NCBI GenBank assembly: GCA_007026445.1
Contig: VDMD01000007.1
Span: 248,001 to 312,000, forward strand
Source: Schizophyllum amplum
Lineage: Eukaryota; Basidiomycota; Agaricomycetes; Agaricales; Schizophyllaceae
DNA: 64,000 nucleotides
Direction of reading: 5' to 3'
Below the pieces are notes generated by a model that was given only the letters and a program-made list of their open reading frames with translations, did no database searches and had not been told where the DNA came from. Numbering within the stretch: the stretch's first letter is position 1; every line of letters begins with the position of its first letter. The position numbers and the translations under genes were made by a program. Below, piece after piece: positions 36,634 to 49,635 of this stretch.

Positions 36634-39090
36634 ATGGCTTTCGCGACCTTCTCCCATAGCGGGAGTGGCTCCCCCTCCTCAAACAACAGCGCCTCACCCA
36701 ACCTCTCCCCCGCGTCTGACTCGCGGTCCTTATCACCCGCGCCACGTCTACACGAGGAAAGGCCTCAATCAACATCGTCAAAGGCAGGCCGTGGCGGCGC
36801 GCGACGCACTATCGATCGGCCCCGTGGGACTGCTGGCACGGGTGGTTGCTGGTGCGTGCCTCGCCCTCAAAGCCTTCTTTGACTGATTAGCCCCCCTCTA
36901 GGACATGTCGTCTACGTAGAAAGGTCAGTCCCCTCCTTCGCCCACGCGCGCGCCTCTACTCACCATTCCCTCAGAAATGCGACGAAGAGCCCGAGGAAGG
37001 ACAGTGTAAAACATGCAAGCGCTTGTCGATCGAGTGTCTTGGTTGGGGCTCACGACGGCCGGATTGGATGAGGGTGCGTGCCTAGGATGCGCGATGGCGG
37101 CGAGAGCTTTATTGACGCCGTACCTTGACAGGATAAGCAAGCCGTCGAGGAGTACAAGGCGAACATTAAAGCGCAACTTACCCGTGCCGGCCTCATACGC
37201 GGCCAGCCGCGCAACCCGCGCGCAGAGGGCGAGGAGCGCCCCAGCCGTCCAACCCGTCATCGGCAAACGCCATCAAGCGCCAGTGCCGGCCACTCCCCCT
37301 CCTCCTCCGCCACATCCGACGAGTTCGGCCTACCAGGCCTGCCAGGTGACGCGCTTGCCACTGCCATCCACCTCGACCCGCTGACCGTGCCTCCATCCCA
37401 GGCGCGTCGAATAACCACTTCGCCTTCAATGACCCAACCGTCAACGTACTCGACGTCAACTCCCTCGACCTCGGCACCTCCTTCTTCAGCCCCTACGACC
37501 CCACTCCCGTGTCCGCCATGCCTAATCCTGCGAGCGCAATGTCCGACTTCGGCTTCTCTGACCCGTTCCGACCGGCGGAGGAGGTCCCATTCGACTTCGA
37601 CGTGCGTGCACCATCTCCCGTGCAACAGAACATGCCCTTTTTCTCCGGGCAGAGCTCCGTCCAGGACGACCACGTAATGTACTTCTTCCAACACGTCCGC
37701 GGAATGAAGACATTCTTCTCGAGCAACACAGTCGCCAGCATCACCTATTCCGTAAGCATTTATCAGCGGTGCCAATCCATAATCAGGGCTAACACACCAT
37801 GTATTTAGTTAATCATGCAAGATCCGCAGGGTCCTGTCACGAACGCCGTCTGTGCACTCGCGAGCCTGCATTACACGCAGATGCGCATTGCGCAGGGCCT
37901 TGAAGCGCCGGACCCGAACCTCGATCGCTCCAATGCGCGATATTTCCAGGGGGAGAGTTACTTCCAACTGGCGAGCGCAAAACAACTGCGAGGCTATAAT
38001 GAGAGCGACGCCATCGCCGCCCTCCACCTCATTTGCTACGCGCAGCTATCGGGCGGGACGACCGACTGGCAGCCAGTGCTCACGATAGCCTGCGATTGGC
38101 TGACCCAGACGGGCTTGCCTAAAGACGACAACCCGAAGCTGACGTATCGCAACATGTCCCCGACGGCGAAGCTCGCCGTTCGTGCCACTTTGGTAAGCAG
38201 CTCGCAGTCGCATCATGGCCATCAGGCGCTGACCGCGACGCTAGTTGATGGAGATGGTCGCGAGTATGTCGATCAGTCGGGCACCCAGGTTCATGGCATT
38301 GTTCCAACGGATGACTTCGAAGACGTCCGCGTCGGGGTACTGGGCGGGGCCCCAGGGCGGAGATGCCGACACGGGGCTAGGATGCGATACTCTCAATGGC
38401 TGCCCAGACGACGCGGTATATGGCTTGGCTGAGGTGTCGGCGCTGGCGCAGTGGAAGGCGACGGAGCAGGCGAGGGGGTCCCTGAGCTTGCGCGAGTTGA
38501 TGCGCCGTGGAGATGACATTGAGCGGAGGTTGCGGTCGCACTTCTCGGACGCGCCGTCGCTCGATGATACGGCACAGGATGTCCAACTTGCACAACTGAT
38601 GGCGCAGGCACCTGTCGTGGATGCCACCATCCCGACGTTCCCTGACGACGATACCCGACGGATGATCGCCAACATCTTCCGCGAGTCAGCGCTGCTGTAC
38701 CTGCACACCGTGCTCAGCGGCACGCACCCTGGTGAGTTGCACTCAGCAACCCGCGCAGCATCATCTGCTGACTGTATCGCTCTAGGCGTCCACGAAATAG
38801 TGTCCACCGTAAACAGGATACTACAGCTCTTGCATCAGCTGCCGGCGTCCATGTATGATCGCCTGCTCGTCTTCCCCATCTTCCTCACTGGGTGCTTGTG
38901 CTCGGATGGGACGCAGCGGGTTTTCCTGAAGATGCGGCTGCAGGCGCAGGACGATACATTCGGCTTCGGCGATATGGCGCGCATCGTTGCTATGATGGAG
39001 CAGGTCTGGCACGAGCGCGACGTCAACATGCGCGCCGTCGACTGGCAGCAAGTCGTCCGCGACAGCCGGCTCAAAGTGATCTTCTTATGA
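36634..39090 (+). CDS. Zn2Cys6 transcription factor 2 (paralogue of factor 1)
   Basis: Eight exons give 692 residues. Introns are 36852-36901, 36924-36974, 37074-37131, 37346-37401, 37752-37808, 38193-38244 and 38732-38785. The start MAFATFSHSGSGS is at 36634. The zinc cluster is spread over three exons: CWTC arises across the first junction, and the cluster has spacing C-x2-C-x6-C-x8-C-x2-C-x6-C ending CLGWGSRRPDWMR. Exon 2 (36902-36923) is a 22-nt microexon. The C-terminal half is the fungal-specific helical domain. It matches factor 1 at several places (WKATEQARGSLS against WKANEERNGCLS; LYLHTVLSGTHPG against LYLHTVLSGAHPR). It ends LKVIFL with TGA at 39088-39090. Confidence 0.86.
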
Positions 39091-41704
39091 ATATGAAGCG
39101 GGGTCCAGGCTGCAGGATCCTTTCCAGGATATTTATCGTCACTCTCCGGTCATGATCTCGAGTTTCACCACATACCTCTACGAGTCACCATAGTTCTCTC
39201 TTCTTCGCCTTCATGTTCATCTCAACCCCCTCATGTATTGTTTAGTATGCACATACTGTAGCGTCATATAGACACGATCACTTCTATGGATTAGCCTTCA
39301 CTCGAAATGCGACCGATTATGCCTCGCACCTCGCTGTCGTCTCCAGTCATCTTTTCTGGGCTCTGCGTCCCATCTTCGAGCGCAACAACGAGTGCCATGG
39401 CGGCAGAAACTTGCTCTGCGCTTCACAAGGGGCAGATGTCGATATCGAGGGATGGGAAGAGTGAATTCCCGAGAGGATCGGGATATAGCTTTCGCATAGC
39501 TTCACGACACGCTATCGCTGGGGATTTTCCTTGCAGCTGTAGAGCAGACGAGGGAGAGGAGAGGGGAACATGGTGGTTATAAGGAAGAAGGGAACTGGGC
39601 GCAATGAGCGCTGGCAGCGGGCGCCGACCGTGGACATCGAGGATGGGCGCCGTCGAGCGCTCGCCGTCATCCGGTCAGGCACGTGACATTCCCACGGTTC
39701 ATTGCTGATTTCTGTCAAACAAATTCTTCTCTCTTTCTACCCTCACCATCGCCTTCCTACTTCGCATATTCTGCTCTATTCAGACTCAATAATTTCTCTT
39801 GCATGCTAAGGTGCAGCGAAGGCTCTTAACGGCGGCTCGATCCTATAAAACAGTACTTTTTGGCCGGCACGTTCTGACCCGTACCCGGGCCAATGGGCGC
39901 TGCTGTGGGCGCTCTTTGTATGCATCTCCAGTGCAGCTTTGCTGATCATAACATGGGTCCTTCGCTCTTTCTATTACTGTCGAAGCAACGGCTGAGCGCG
40001 CAACTGACCAGACTTGAGTCAAGTGCTCCTTCGGCGCTGCAATGGAACGTATACAAGCTCGACGCGGCACTCTGACCCGAAAGCAGACCGCAAGCTCAGA
40101 ATTACTCGCTCTTGTCGACCGGGTCACTGCTCTGATGCGTCAGCGTATTGTCCTTGATATCGGGACCGCCATATATTGTCGCGCAACCACGGCCTTCTTC
40201 GCGAATTGGCTCCGGCTTGTGGTTGGACTTCAGCAATCGTCGGTAAGTACTTCGCTTGAGTTCTGCCTTTATGACAATGTCTATGCCCTCGACGTTATTG
40301 GACTTCTGCAACTTATTGTATCAACAAACCTCCCCTGACATACTGTCTGCACTGCTGCAGCGGACGCCGTGCATGATTGGCTCCGTTCTCTCCGTCCTCG
40401 CGCCACTCGTAAATACAGCACAAGAACACTCGCGTCCTCTCCTACACAGCGACGCCTAGCTAGAGGTCATCCGCAATGCTAATCGCGACGGCCTATGAAA
40501 CTCGGGATCCTTTCATCGTCCGAGCCCTTGCACCCTGCCGGACTCCGTTTGGGGAGACTCCTATCCCTGCTCTCTTCTTGCGAGAAGTACGGACTCGTGT
40601 TGCTCTGATTTCAGCTTACGTCGTTCGCCGTCGAGTATCTCCGGAAATGCAACTCTCTTTGGCGGGTAGATAGATATGTGGCGAGTAGATAAGCATTTGG
40701 TACGTGCGAGTCTGCTGGAACCTGAGGCCTGGACGCTTGCACTTACTACCTGATATGCAGCCTTGTCCCGACCGAATTTGCGAGCAGTGCGGGATGGCTC
40801 ACCGATGTCATGTCGCCTTCAGGCCTCAGGACCTTACAGCGCCAAGCTTCGAATCATCTATTGAACTCATGCTGAAGCGGTCTCCAACGGCCTCCTGTCG
40901 ATACGCGATAGAGACTCACGCCGAGACTTCATAGTGAGTCGCACTTCGAACCCGGTTCAATTGCTTATGTTTCCTCCCTATCAGCAAGATGCGCTTGTGA
41001 CCTCTGCTAGCTCGACAGCTGTCCTTGCACCAGATGAAATTGCATGAGCACTTCATGTTGGACATCCAGGGACCCCGGATGATTTGCTAGGTAATGTTTG
41101 CGGCTCCGCCCTGCGGCAGGTCCGGTCCGCCAGCCCTCTCGGTCCCGAATTTCGGCACTATTCCCTGCGCGCCACCGCTCCCTGTACCGCACGACATGCA
41201 CGACTGAAGGCGCCTATGGACTAGCGAACGGCGGTATCCTGACGGGGAAGCCTATGGCCATACAATGGCACCGGGGGTTGTCCTCGCTAGCGGACACTGA
41301 GTACTGAACCCTGATTGTTCTCTGACCATCGATAGACGCGATCATGCTGCCACACCGCGACTGGGACTGTATGCCACATTATTGTATGACCGCAGCACGA
41401 ACAAACAGCTCATTTACGTTGCGGACATCCGCGTAGCTAGTCGCTCAGGCAGACGTGCACCGGAATTACCCTCGCGTTCATGATCATGAGACGTGTGCGC
41501 ACGAGTCGGATCGTGGTCCTTGGCAACCTGGCAGTGCTCTAACGCGAGTGAAGTTACGATGCTAGCATTGTTCAACGATAGCTAGCGTGAATCAAGAGAT
41601 GTCCATAGGTCGATTACTGGTTCGGGTCTGCAGGTCCCAGCAATGGGACACAGTAAGTGATGATGCCAGACCACCTATCCAAACACAACCACTCGGCCAA
41701 GCGG
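39091..41704. other. Intergenic, 2.6 kb without a recognised gene
   Basis: No supportable coding model. An open stretch of about 45 codons near 41337-41480 (plus; includes KQLIYVADIRVASRSG) reads protein-like but has no start or partner exon I can define; it may be a gene relic. One TAGGCGCC octamer lies at 41209-41216 on the minus strand. Confidence 0.5.
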
Positions 41705-44700
41705 TCATGCCTCCTCCAACATCTCCGCGACCCGGAGCCCCAGATTTGTTCCCAGCGCCCCAAGCAGCGCGATACAAAGCACCGTCGGCCCGTAGGGGTC
41801 GTAGTACATGCCCTCCGCCCGCCTCGCCCGAATCCTGACCGCGCGGTACACAAAGATGCCCGCCGAGTACGCGATCGCGAGCAGCGCGGCGAGCGTGAAG
41901 ACGCCCGCGCTGATCAACCCGCGCGAATCCTCGGGTGGCACGAAGTTGAGGAGCGTCGTGGCTATGGAACCGATGACGACCGCCGTGCTCATCCATTTCT
42001 GTCGAGGTGGGGAGGAAGGTGAGTGTGTGTGCAAACAACATCGAAAGAGGGACGCGACGTACGAGAAACGTCCGCTCGGCGGCGAAGTACACCTTGGGCT
42101 CGATGCGCACGGGCACGGCGATGCGCTTCCCGTTCGGCGCGCGCATGTTGCGTGACAGCAGCCGCTCCTCCTCCCGTGGCATGTCGTCCTCATCCTCATC
42201 TTCGTCAAACTGCCCGTGTCCGTTGCCGTTCAAGCGCTCGTGGTGCTCGCTCAGCCGATCCCGCAGCGTCTCGTCGAACGCCGCTGAGGGCGCGAGCGGG
42301 TCGATGGACAGAGCGCGCGACCGCCTGGTGTCGCTCGTATTCCGACGACCCCGCAGGAAGGGCGCGCTCTCGTCGACCTCGTCCTCCTCGTCCTCGACGG
42401 CCTGATCCTGGACGCTCTCGTCACGTTCCCTTTCGCGGCGCTCCTTGAGCATGCGTTCGCGGTATGCGATGGCCTCCTCGAGATCCCGACCGCTTAGCCC
42501 GGTGCGTTTGTCTTCGTCGCGGGCTGGTTGCAGTTCGCGCTCTTCGTCCTCCTCGCCCTCCGAAACAGGCTCGTGGTATGTCGCGGGCGGGCTCCGGTCT
42601 GCCGACTCCCGGGAGGAGCCGATTTTCGAGGTCGTGGCGGTGGTGCCAGGCGTGCCATGGGGACGCTCGATGACGGTCAAGTACCCCGTGTCTGGCTTGA
42701 GGATGTCGGTGTCCACTGCAATAATCGTTAGTCTGAAACCATATTGACTTCGAAGTGGCTCACTCTGAGGGAGCCAGAAGGGAACAAGGTCCACACGATG
42801 AGGCAGCAGAGTTGCGCATCCGTGGATGAATTTACTGCAATGAAAGCAACTTCAGTACTAAATTCACGACGTAATCACTCGATCACGCACCTGAACTTTG
42901 GCACTGCTTCGACGAGATGACTTTGTACAAGCTGCACACAACCAGTCAGTCAGTCAGTCGTCGGCACACACGGAGGACCAACATACATCGGTAACCCATT
43001 TTGGCGGCTCTTGACCAAATTGGGTTTGCAGCTTCACTTCCAGCACACCGTACCTGCAGTCTTATCAGCGGCTGCCATGAACCTGTGCAGTGAACCCACT
43101 TGAAAATCTCCTTGTCGTCAGGATCCAATTGAGGGAAAGGGAAGTCGATTCCGATGTCAGTCCGTCTCCAGTTGTCACCGCTGCGAGTCTTGTGGTCCCA
43201 GTTGTCCTCCCTGACCATCGTGAGCTCGGTGTCCAGCGATATGCGCACGCGCGCGTCGCCAGGGAGCTGGAACGCGGTGCGGTTGTAGAATGAACGCATC
43301 ACTGCGAACAGTACTCAGAAGGCTAATTCACTGTTTAAATCGAAGGGAAACGCACCAGGCTGCAGCTGGCGGGTCAAGACGGCGTATTGTACTTCATTCG
43401 CCAGCTGGATCATGGAGTCTACCTCCTGCTGCGTCTTCTTGCCCTTCTTGACGAGTTCTTGGAAGTCCTTGTCGACAGTGTACTCGCCGCGGAGGAAGGG
43501 GTTGACAAGATGCTCTTTCAAGGGAAAACGAGCCTTGACAGACTTCTCGCCCGTCCAATCTTCGCGGTGCGTCTTGCGCTCGACGAAAATCTGGAAATTA
43601 TATGAGCCACGCACGGGCTGGGTGTTGAACGAGATTGATTATGTTACCGTCTTGTTGTTGATGTCACCGTACCACCGCAGGCGGATCGCCTCGGCACCTT
43701 CTGTCTTCTCTAAACGGCCAAGATACAATTCGAGGTCTTCGTTATCGAAGTAGATGGACGTGATAGCGGCATCTTTAGGTTCAAATTCCTTGTCGGCATT
43801 GAAGACTGCGAATGTGTGAAGAAGTGTGCGGTGAAAATGAGCATAGTCACACACCGAGTACAGGAAGATTCCGCAAAATTGCCAGCTTGAGGGGGACTAG
43901 GTTGTCTGGATGTACCTGAGAGAGGTGACTTTTTGGACAGTGAAAGTGAGTATCGAGTACGAACCCAGTACTTCGTTGTCTGTCTGACGAACGCGCTTTG
44001 GGAACCACCGGCACTCGAGTCCCCTTGCACCGGGTGGCCTCGCGTGCGCACAAGATCATACAGTTTGGACAGCTTGACAATGAGAGCATCCCAGTTGTAC
44101 TTGTAGAACGGCCGCTTGTCCAGGTACTGCTGGATGAACACAGCCTTCAGCTCCCAGCCTGTTTGTTTCTACGTGCGATCGGTCAGAGGCGCGTCAGGGG
44201 CGGGGGTACAGCGGCCAACGGCCAGACGCACGTCATGCTTCTTCAAGATCTTCATGAAGCCAGTAACATTCAACTTGGTGTACAGCGCCAAGTCGTGCAC
44301 ATCAGCGACGAGGGTCGCGACCTCCTCTTCGAGCTCGTGGAAGCGATCGTCAAGGGAGCCGAAGGAGTCGTCGTCGTCGTCTGAGCCCTGGATGTCATCC
44401 TCGTCGTCTGAGCCTTCATCCAGGTCGTACGGGGGATGCTCGACGGTTTGCTGCTGCGACTCAAGATCGCGGTTCTCCGGGGAAGGGGACCTGGAATCGG
44501 ATGTTTCCTCCGCGACAAGTTTGTTAACTTGCTTTTGCGCGTCGCGGATTCGGCGTGCTAGCTCGGATGTCTGCAAAGCGCGTCGGTACCGAAGCCATGA
44601 ATAGAAGACCTCCAGTACCTTGTTTTTCTAAGGAATTGCATCAGTAGGGGACTCGGGGTGAAGAAGACACCACGCACCTGGAACTCATAGATCTTGTCCA

Positions 44701-44966
44701 GCTCCTTCTCCAACATACGCGTGAAGTCCGCCTCGTCTTCGTCCGTCCAATCACGACCAGTGGTCCCATCCTATCCTCCATTCAGCCACAATCAACACTG
44801 CTTCCCGAAGCGCACAGCATACCTTGAGCCTGCGCTTCAATAGGGTATAGTCGATGTAGAACGGCCGCCATTCGCTGTAGAGGTCATTCTAGTATAAATG
44901 CGTTAGCGCCTGCTGCCGTTATAGGAGAAGTCCGCCGCGCACGCTAATCTTGCGGCCAAACTTCAT
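41705..44966 (-). CDS. VTC4: VTC4, polyphosphate polymerase subunit of the vacuolar transporter chaperone complex
   Basis: It makes inorganic polyphosphate from ATP at the vacuole membrane and moves it into the lumen. The start MKFGRKIS is at 44966, then an intron, then [14 protein letters not shown]. Domain order: an N-terminal SPX domain sensing inositol pyrophosphate (to about 44.2 kb; [17 protein letters not shown]); the tunnel-fold polymerase with [16 protein letters not shown] (about 43.95 kb), IRLRWYGDI (about 43.67 kb), [19 protein letters not shown] (about 43.57 kb), [20 protein letters not shown] (about 43.25 kb) and [18 protein letters not shown]; an acidic linker; and a C-terminal three-helix membrane domain (42.0-41.7 kb) after [20 protein letters not shown]. 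The basic residues lining the catalytic tunnel are present, favouring Vtc4 over the non-catalytic Vtc2/3. The end is MLEEA with TGA at 41705. Length is about 860 residues (estimate). Confidence 0.93.
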
Positions 44967-45055
44967 GCTTCCACACTGGGATGCGAGGTAGGAAGGTCCG
45001 CGCTGGCAGAAGGAGACAGCTTGAGCGTTCCATCCAAGCGCGCCCTCGATCAAAT

Positions 45056-45100
45056 GACGAACGTGCGCACGTTCGTCGACCGGTCCGTCACTCACGTGGG
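45056..45100. promoter_or_regulatory. PHO-like sites upstream of VTC4: 22-bp palindrome with two CACGTT, plus CACGTGGG
   Basis: 45056-45077 is a perfect 22-bp palindrome (half site GACGAACGTGC) holding CACGTT on both strands (45068-45073 plus; 45060-45065 minus). CACGTGGG follows at 45093-45100. They lie 90-134 bp upstream of the VTC4 start at 44966. CACGTT and CACGTGGG are the low- and high-affinity Pho4 sites in yeast, and VTC4 is a PHO target in yeasts. Use by a Pho4-like factor here is inference. Confidence 0.5.
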
Positions 45101-45358
45101 CATGTCTGTTCAACTTTTGAAGACTGTGTCTGGACTGTACGGAGAGAAAACCATGCCAGCATGGTCATTCCAAGCAGTCGCCAGAGTGTATGTAGGCAAG
45201 GGGTGGGGCAGGAAACTGTCGTACATCGAGATAGATAGTCAGGCATACACTGGATCATGAGCAGGAAAGCAGGCATATATCAGGGTCATACGGCGTTCAA
45301 AACGTGAGTCTAATAATATCGAGAGTGCTGAACAGAGCGTGTTCATCCGAGGCTCCTC

Positions 45359-47434
45359 TCAATTCATCCGGATCGCATCCACCTTCTTCGGGGTGGGCAG
45401 CGAGGGCATGCCGCGCTTGGTCGGAGACGATTGCGAGACGTGCTGACTCTTGCACAACGCGGGCGGCGGGAGGCCAATCAATCGCGACACCGTCCAGGGC
45501 AGCTCGTACCCTGCACTCCCGGCGTGCGCGACGTAGCGAGCCAGCTCAAGATGGAGTGTCGGATAGTACGTCACGGACGCCCTACGCGCGATCTCGTGGA
45601 AGGTCAGATATCGTCCCAAGGCAAAGGTAACAACAGTCGGACATACCAAGAGGATGCGCTCGAAACCGGAATCAAACAAATCCTGGTGGAACCGGAAGGC
45701 CGATAGCTCATCGTCTTTGGGAAGCTTCATGTCGCCAGCACATTTGGCCAGCGTGTTTAAGAAGCGCAAATGCATGGTCTGCAGGCAGTCAGCTTGCAGC
45801 TTACCTGGAAAATCAACGGCACTTACGAAGTAGCCCATTGCTTCAAACTCGACACCACCCGTCATCCCACCCGGCGCGCGCGGCTTCTCCACCTTGCTCT
45901 CGTCTGTGTCGTGCAGGACCCAGATCGTGTTGCTCGCATGGCAGAACACCCAGAAGTAGTCTCTGCACACGTCGCTCAGCTCCTGCAGATACGTCTTGTA
46001 TATCCGCGGCTTGTGGATGCTCTCTATGAAGGCGTGTGGCGAAATCGGCGTGGCGGGGCTCTCGCTCGGGAGCGGCGCGGGCGTGAGCAACAGCCCGCGA
46101 ACGAGCGAGAAAACGTTCTTGTGCGGGGCCGGAAGCATGATGAGGGAGCTCGGCTGGGAGGTGGAGCTGGTCTCCCATGCTTCACGGCGAGGCGCGCGGG
46201 AGCGGCCGCTGGATGGGAGCGAGGACGGGGGGTAGAGGTCGAAGAGGAGGATGAGGAGCTCAACGATGAGTTGCCGGGAGGGTACGTCGCCGGGACGCTT
46301 GTCACTGTAGATGAGGGCAACGAGCTTGACGAAGGGGTTCGGGGAGGAGCTACGGAGGGCGAAGCAACCGATGGCGGACGTGGAGAGCGCCTTGAAGCAG
46401 CGCAGGAGCTCGTAGAGGATCTGATCGTCGTGCTGCTCCTCACTGCAGACGCTCTTAGCACGCATCTCGTAGATGGGAAGGACACTCACCGCCACTCGAC
46501 CTCCAAAATCTCATTCAGACGAAGCATGAGCGCGTTGTAGCCGCCGATCTTCAAGAACTCCTGCGTCCACCTGTTCCGCGATGAGCGAGCCACTCACTTA
46601 CGGCGCAAAGCACTCACCCAGCAGACTCGTTCCGCAACATCAGCCTCAGCTTCTTCACACTTTCAATGTCCAGCTCCGTGCTCGACGACCCCAAGAGGAT
46701 GCTCAGGAAGCGGTTCGGGTTCTGCGCCTTCGCCACTCCCGCCGCCTTGTCCTTGTTCACCTTCCCCGCCGTCGTCAGGTCCACTGTCGAGCCGCTCGCG
46801 CTAGCCAGGTTGACCTGGCTCTTTGAAAAGATGCGCGATGTATCGAACGACTTGCCACGCGAATGCGTGTTCCCGCCGCGGCTCGGGCTTGCGTTCATGT
46901 GCATGTACGGCGCCGTCGGCGGGGTAAAGATGTCCTCAATGTCGCTGCGGCCGGGGCGCTGGGGCGAGCTGAGGGACTCGATGCTGTGGGCACGGCGGAG
47001 CGAGGCGCCTCGTGGCGTGAGCGGCGGGGAGGACGGCGTTGCGCGCGGACGAATCGCGAGGGTGTGCGAGGACTTGACCATGGCGGCCTTGACCGTCGCG
47101 TCCATGCCCGCGAGCTTGGGGCGCAGCGTGGGCGGGATCTGGAGGTCGTCCTGCGCGGTGTCGTTAGCAACGTGCCACGGCGCGCACAATGTGCGCGACG
47201 CACCAGGAGTTTGTCAAAGTCGGCCGTGTCGTCGTCCTGAGCTACCGGAGGCGCGCCCCTTCCTCTCAGCATCTCCGACTTCTTGTTCTTCTTATCTGCG
47301 GGCTGCTTGGTCTTGCTGGACTGCCCTGGTTGGTTTTCCTTGCCGTTGACGTTGCTCGCGTCGCCCAGGGGTGGCGTGACCATCGTGAAGTCGGTGGAGG
47401 CGACCCTTTTGTGTGGAAGTATGCCTTTGAACAT
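45359..47434 (-). CDS. Formin-type GTPase-binding (GBD/FH3) domain protein without FH2
   Basis: The start MFKGILPHKRVAST is at 47434 and the end DAIRMN with TGA at 45359-45361; about 600 residues. The N-terminal third is low-complexity and basic. From about 46.7 kb it carries the diaphanous GBD signature: LDIESVKKLRLMLRNESAG, then WTQEFLKIGGYNALMLRLNE, EVEWREEQHDDQILYELLRC and FKALSTSAIGCFALRS. The armadillo-like FH3 portion follows (RQLIVELLILLFDLYP; MHLRFLNTLAKCAGD). No FH1 proline repeat or FH2 actin-nucleating domain follows before the stop. It is therefore likely a Rho-GTPase effector or scaffold in polarity or septation rather than an actin nucleator; that role is inferred. Confidence 0.82.
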
Positions 47435-48092
47435 GTTCGTAACGGCGGTGCAGCGACAACAATCGCAAAGGTCAAATGAAGGTCGATGTCCAGAAACAGC
47501 AGGCGCCGCTTCCAACCTCCAACGCGTTCATGTCATGTACTTCTCACGTGACCCCGTTGTTGAGGTAATGTTCTCACGCCGCCTTGTTGTAGATCTCTCT
47601 TGAGGACATTGATCAAGCCATGCTGGGCCTGTCGAATCGTCGGTGATAGATCCACCCGCCATCATTCGACTTCCATATGTATTTATTGCGTACAAGGGAT
47701 ACTTACATGATTCCTACAGGTCCATCAGTATGGGCCACACGGGCGTTCGGCCCTTAGACTCAGCAAAGTATTGGCTACAAGGGGTGCCGGTGATCTCCCT
47801 TCCAGTCAGTAAGCAAGCTCACAGTGAGTTTCTGCATTCGAGCAGAGAAATCAGAATATGTAAACCAGGTGAGGAATGCCGATGGGCCCGGGGAAACGGC
47901 TTGTGACACATCGCTTTGACGCAAGTCTCTCACTTTATCTTGCCCATCTCTCGCATTTTCTTGCAAGTGTCTTGAAATGCTTATGAATCACCTGGCTGAA
48001 AGCCTTCAAAAGGTAGAAGTTGTTTGACAGAACGACAGCAAGACCCCTCTCCCACTTTCTCGATTTCTTCTCCTTGACATCGAAAAACGATC
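47435..48092. other. Divergent upstream region (GBD/FH3 gene and aldo-keto reductase)
   Basis: This is 0.66 kb with no gene seen. A CACGTGAC E-box variant lies near 47545. Confidence 0.55.
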
Positions 48093-49545
<1,453 letters not shown>

Positions 49546-49635
49546 AGTCCCACGTAGTATGAAAATGGACACCAGTACATGATTCATGATCACTACGAAC
49601 AACAACACAGACCCATTCACGATCCACGTCTGAGT

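Noticed and set aside
41705..44966. SPX-domain phosphate exporter (SYG1/XPR1) or VTC2/3
   Set aside because: No EXS domain is present. The polymerase motifs RLRWYG and [17 protein letters not shown] and the short three-helix C-terminus match Vtc4.
47643..47906. Small gene upstream of the aldo-keto reductase
   Set aside because: An 87-codon frame without motif or splice partners, located in the divergent promoter region.
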